Assembly: GCA_946800325.1 (NCBI GenBank)
Contig: OX326957.1
Location: 56,336,977-56,400,976 of the forward strand
Direction of reading: 5' to 3'
Length of the DNA: 64,000 bases
DNA from: Luzula sylvatica
Taxonomy: Eukaryota > Streptophyta > Magnoliopsida > Poales > Juncaceae
Part shown: piece after piece, positions 61,595 to 64,000 of the stretch
Layout of the letters: each line of letters begins with the position of its first letter
How positions within the stretch are numbered: the first letter of the stretch is position 1
Notes under the pieces: model-generated
Seen by the model: only the letters and a program-made list of their open reading frames with translations
Told to the model about the DNA's origin: nothing
The model's database searches: none
Program-made: the position numbers and the translations under genes

Positions 61595-64000
61595 AAAGCG
61601 TTAAAATCTTGTTTTGAATCGAAAAACAAACTTTCTTTGTGTTTGTGAAATTTGGTGAAAAGTTATGTAGTAAAAGATACGATACAAATGATCTAAAAAC
61701 ACGTTATTTGAACACCTCAAAGCGTTAAAATCTTGTTTTGAATCGAAAAACAAACTTTCTTAGTGTTTGTGAAATTTGGTGAAAAGTTATGTATTAAAAG
61801 ATACGATACAAATGATCTAAAAACACATTATTTGAACTCCTCAAAGCGTTAAAATCTTGTTTTGAATCGAAAAACAAACTTTCTTAGTGTTTGTGAAATT
61901 TCGTGAAAAATTATGTAGTAAAAGATACGATAAAAATGATAAAAAACACGTTATTTGAACTCCTCAAAGCGTTAAAATCTTGTTTTGAATCTAAAAACAA
62001 ACTTTCATAGAGTTTGTGAAATTTGGTGAAAAGTTATATAGTAAAAGGTACGATACAAATGATCTAAAAACGCGTTATTTGAATCCCCAAAGCGTTAAAA
62101 TCTTGTTTTGAATCGAAAAACAAAATTTCTTACTGTTTGTGAAATTTGGTGAAAAGTTATGTTTTAAAAGATACGATACAAATGATCTAAAAACACGTTA
62201 TTTGAACTCCTGAAAACATTAAAAATCTTGTTTTGAATCGAAAAACAAACTTTCTTGGTGTTTGTGAAATTTTGTGAAAAGTTACGTAGTAAAAGATACG
62301 ATACAAATAATCTAAAAACACGTTATTTGAACTCCTCAAAGCGTTAAAATCTTGTTTTGAATCGAAAAACAAACTTTCTTAGTGTTTGTAAAATTTGGTG
62401 AAAAGTTATGTAGTAAAAGATACAGTACAAATGATCTTAAAACACATTATTTGAACTACTCAAAGCGTAAAAATCTTCTTTTGAATTGAAAAACAAACTT
62501 TCGTAGTGTTTGTGAAATTTGGTGAAAAGTTATGTAGTAAATGATACGATACAAATGATCTAAAAACACGTTATTTGAACTCCTCAAAGCGTTAAGATCA
62601 TGTTTTGAATCGAAAAACAAACTTTCTTAGTGTTTGTGCAATTTGGTGAAAAGTTATGTAGTAAAAGATACGATACAAATGATCTAAAAACTCGTTATTT
62701 GTACTCCTCAAAGCGTTAAAATCTTGTTTTGAATCGAAAAACAAACTTTCTTAGTGTTTGTGAAATTTGGTGAAAAGTTATGTAGTAAAAGATACGATAC
62801 AAATGATCTAAAAACACGTTATTTGAACTCCTGAAAACGTTAAAATCTTGTTTTGAATCGAAAAACAAACTTTCTTAGTGTTTGTGAAATTTGGTGAAAA
62901 GTTATGTAGTAAAAGATACGATACAAATAATCTAAAAACACGTTATTTGAACTCCTCAAAGCGTTAAAATCTTGTTTTGAATCGAAAAACAAAATTTCTT
63001 AGTGTTTGTAAAATTTGGTGAAAAGTTATGTAGTAAAAGATACAATACAAATGATCTTAAAACACATTATTTGAACTCCTCAAAGCGTACAAATCTTGTT
63101 TTGAATCGAAAAACAAACTTTCTAAGTGTTTGTGAAATTTGGTGAAAAGTTATGTAGTAAAAGATACGATACAAATGATCTAAAAACACGTTATTTGAAC
63201 TCCTCAAAGCGTTAAAATCTTGTTTTGAATCGAAAAACAAACTTTCTTAGTGTTTGTGAAATTTGGTGAAAAGTTATGTAGTAAAAGATACGATACAAAT
63301 GATCTAAAAACACGTTATTTGAACTCCTGAAAACGTTAAAATCTTGTTTTGAATCGAAAAACAAACTTTCTTAGTGTTTGTGAAATTTGGTGAAAAGTTA
63401 TGTAGTAAAAGATACGATACAAATAATCTAAAAACACGTTATTTGAACTCCTCAAAGCGTTAAAATCTTGTTTTGAATCGAAAAACAAACTTTCTTAGTG
63501 TTTGTAAAATTTGGTGAAAAGTTATGTAGTAAAAGATACAATACAAATGATCTTAAAAACACATTATTTGAACTCCTCAAAGCGTAAAAATCTTATTTTG
63601 AATCGAAAAACAAACTTTCTTAGTGTTTGTGAAATTTGGTGAAAAGTTATGTAGTAAAAGATATGATACAAATGATCTAAAAACACGTTATTTGAACTCC
63701 TGAAAACGTTAAAATCTTGTTTTGAATCGAAAAACAAACTTTCTTAGTGTTTGTGAAATTTGGTGAAAAGTTATGTAGTAAAAGATACGATACAAATAAT
63801 CTAAAAACACGTTATTTGAACTCCTCAAAGCGTTAAAATCTTGTTTTGAATCGAAAAACAAACTTTCTTAGTGTTTGTAAAATTTGGTGAAAAGTTATGT
63901 AGTAAAAGATACCATACAAATGATCTTAAAACACATCATTTGAACTCCTCAAAGCGTTAAAATCTTGTTTTGAATCGAAAAACAAACTTTCGTAGTGTTT

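Larger units (their letters stand above)
1..64000 (+). repeat. 124-bp AT-rich satellite array filling the window
   Basis: The same monomer starts every 124 bases (for example the tatttgaact start at 1, 125, 249, 373, 497, 621) and continues to the last base with no unique sequence between copies. Most monomers read in the plus direction; short and long inverted stretches are listed separately. Monomers differ by a few substitutions, with 123-bp forms (for example the gaatcccc form near 1245) and a 102-bp form. No transposon, gene or simple-sequence island interrupts the array. Eukaryotic satellite heterochromatin is the natural reading; centromeric location is possible but not shown by the sequence. 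The family and host are not recognised. Confidence 0.97.
58838..64000 (+). repeat. Rearranged super-repeat, copy 2 (cut by the window edge)
   Basis: It repeats 33823-39356 in order: inverted block, palindromes, then forward array including gatacagtac (62421, against 37777). The window ends where copy 1 would be at 39356, about 88 bp before the microinversion at 39444. Confidence 0.9.

Noticed and set aside
1..64000. CRISPR array
   Set aside because: The repeat unit fills the whole period with no unique spacers, and unit length is 124 bp.
1..64000. Telomere repeat, rDNA spacer or mitochondrial/plastid AT-rich DNA
   Set aside because: There is no short telomeric unit, no rRNA sequence and no organelle gene; the period and HOR structure fit nuclear satellite.
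1..64000. Promoters, terminators or small RNA genes suggested by AT-rich and hairpin-forming stretches
   Set aside because: TATA-like and T-rich motifs occur in every monomer because of composition; nothing distinguishes any one as functional.

Overview
The whole window is one uninterrupted tandem array of an AT-rich satellite DNA. The monomer is 124 bp, about 28% G+C, and I estimate roughly 515 copies. I see no protein-coding gene, RNA gene, transposon, CRISPR array or unique spacer. Such an array, with nested higher-order repeats (HORs) and segmental duplications, points to eukaryotic heterochromatin (centromeric, pericentromeric or subtelomeric). I do not recognise the family and cannot name the host from sequence alone.

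Layout. 1-12397 holds three related copies of one HOR. The last two (2976-7686 and 7687-12397) are adjacent and both 4711 bp, because each differs from the other by compensating one-monomer changes. 12398-17389 is mosaic and contains a local expansion of one monomer variant (14811-15561). 17390-23694 and 23695-29877 are two copies of a composite HOR of about 6.2-6.3 kb, followed by a related segment to 33822. 33823-39356 is a rearranged segment with a 2.2-kb inverted block and a fold-back cluster; it recurs at 58838-64000 with an offset of 24.6-25.0 kb. Between them lie 2.6-kb duplications (40263-45070), a 5.4-kb duplication (42992-53654) and tandem copies of a 17-monomer, 2106-bp HOR (51623-58436).

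The most distinctive feature is a 152-bp in-place inversion (one monomer plus 28 bp) found intact at 12 places, always with the same two breakpoints and followed by one of several right-flank types. Two further copies have grown into the long inverted blocks. The junctions there fit recombination between the inverted segment of such a microinversion and a direct-orientation monomer downstream. The array can therefore be read as a record of satellite evolution: point mutation (notably at CpG), one-monomer losses and gains by unequal exchange, amplification of HORs, inversion, then duplication of inversion-bearing blocks.

The only open reading frames are 61-84 codons long and are translations of the repeat; the 124-bp period (not a multiple of 3) breaks the frame at every monomer.
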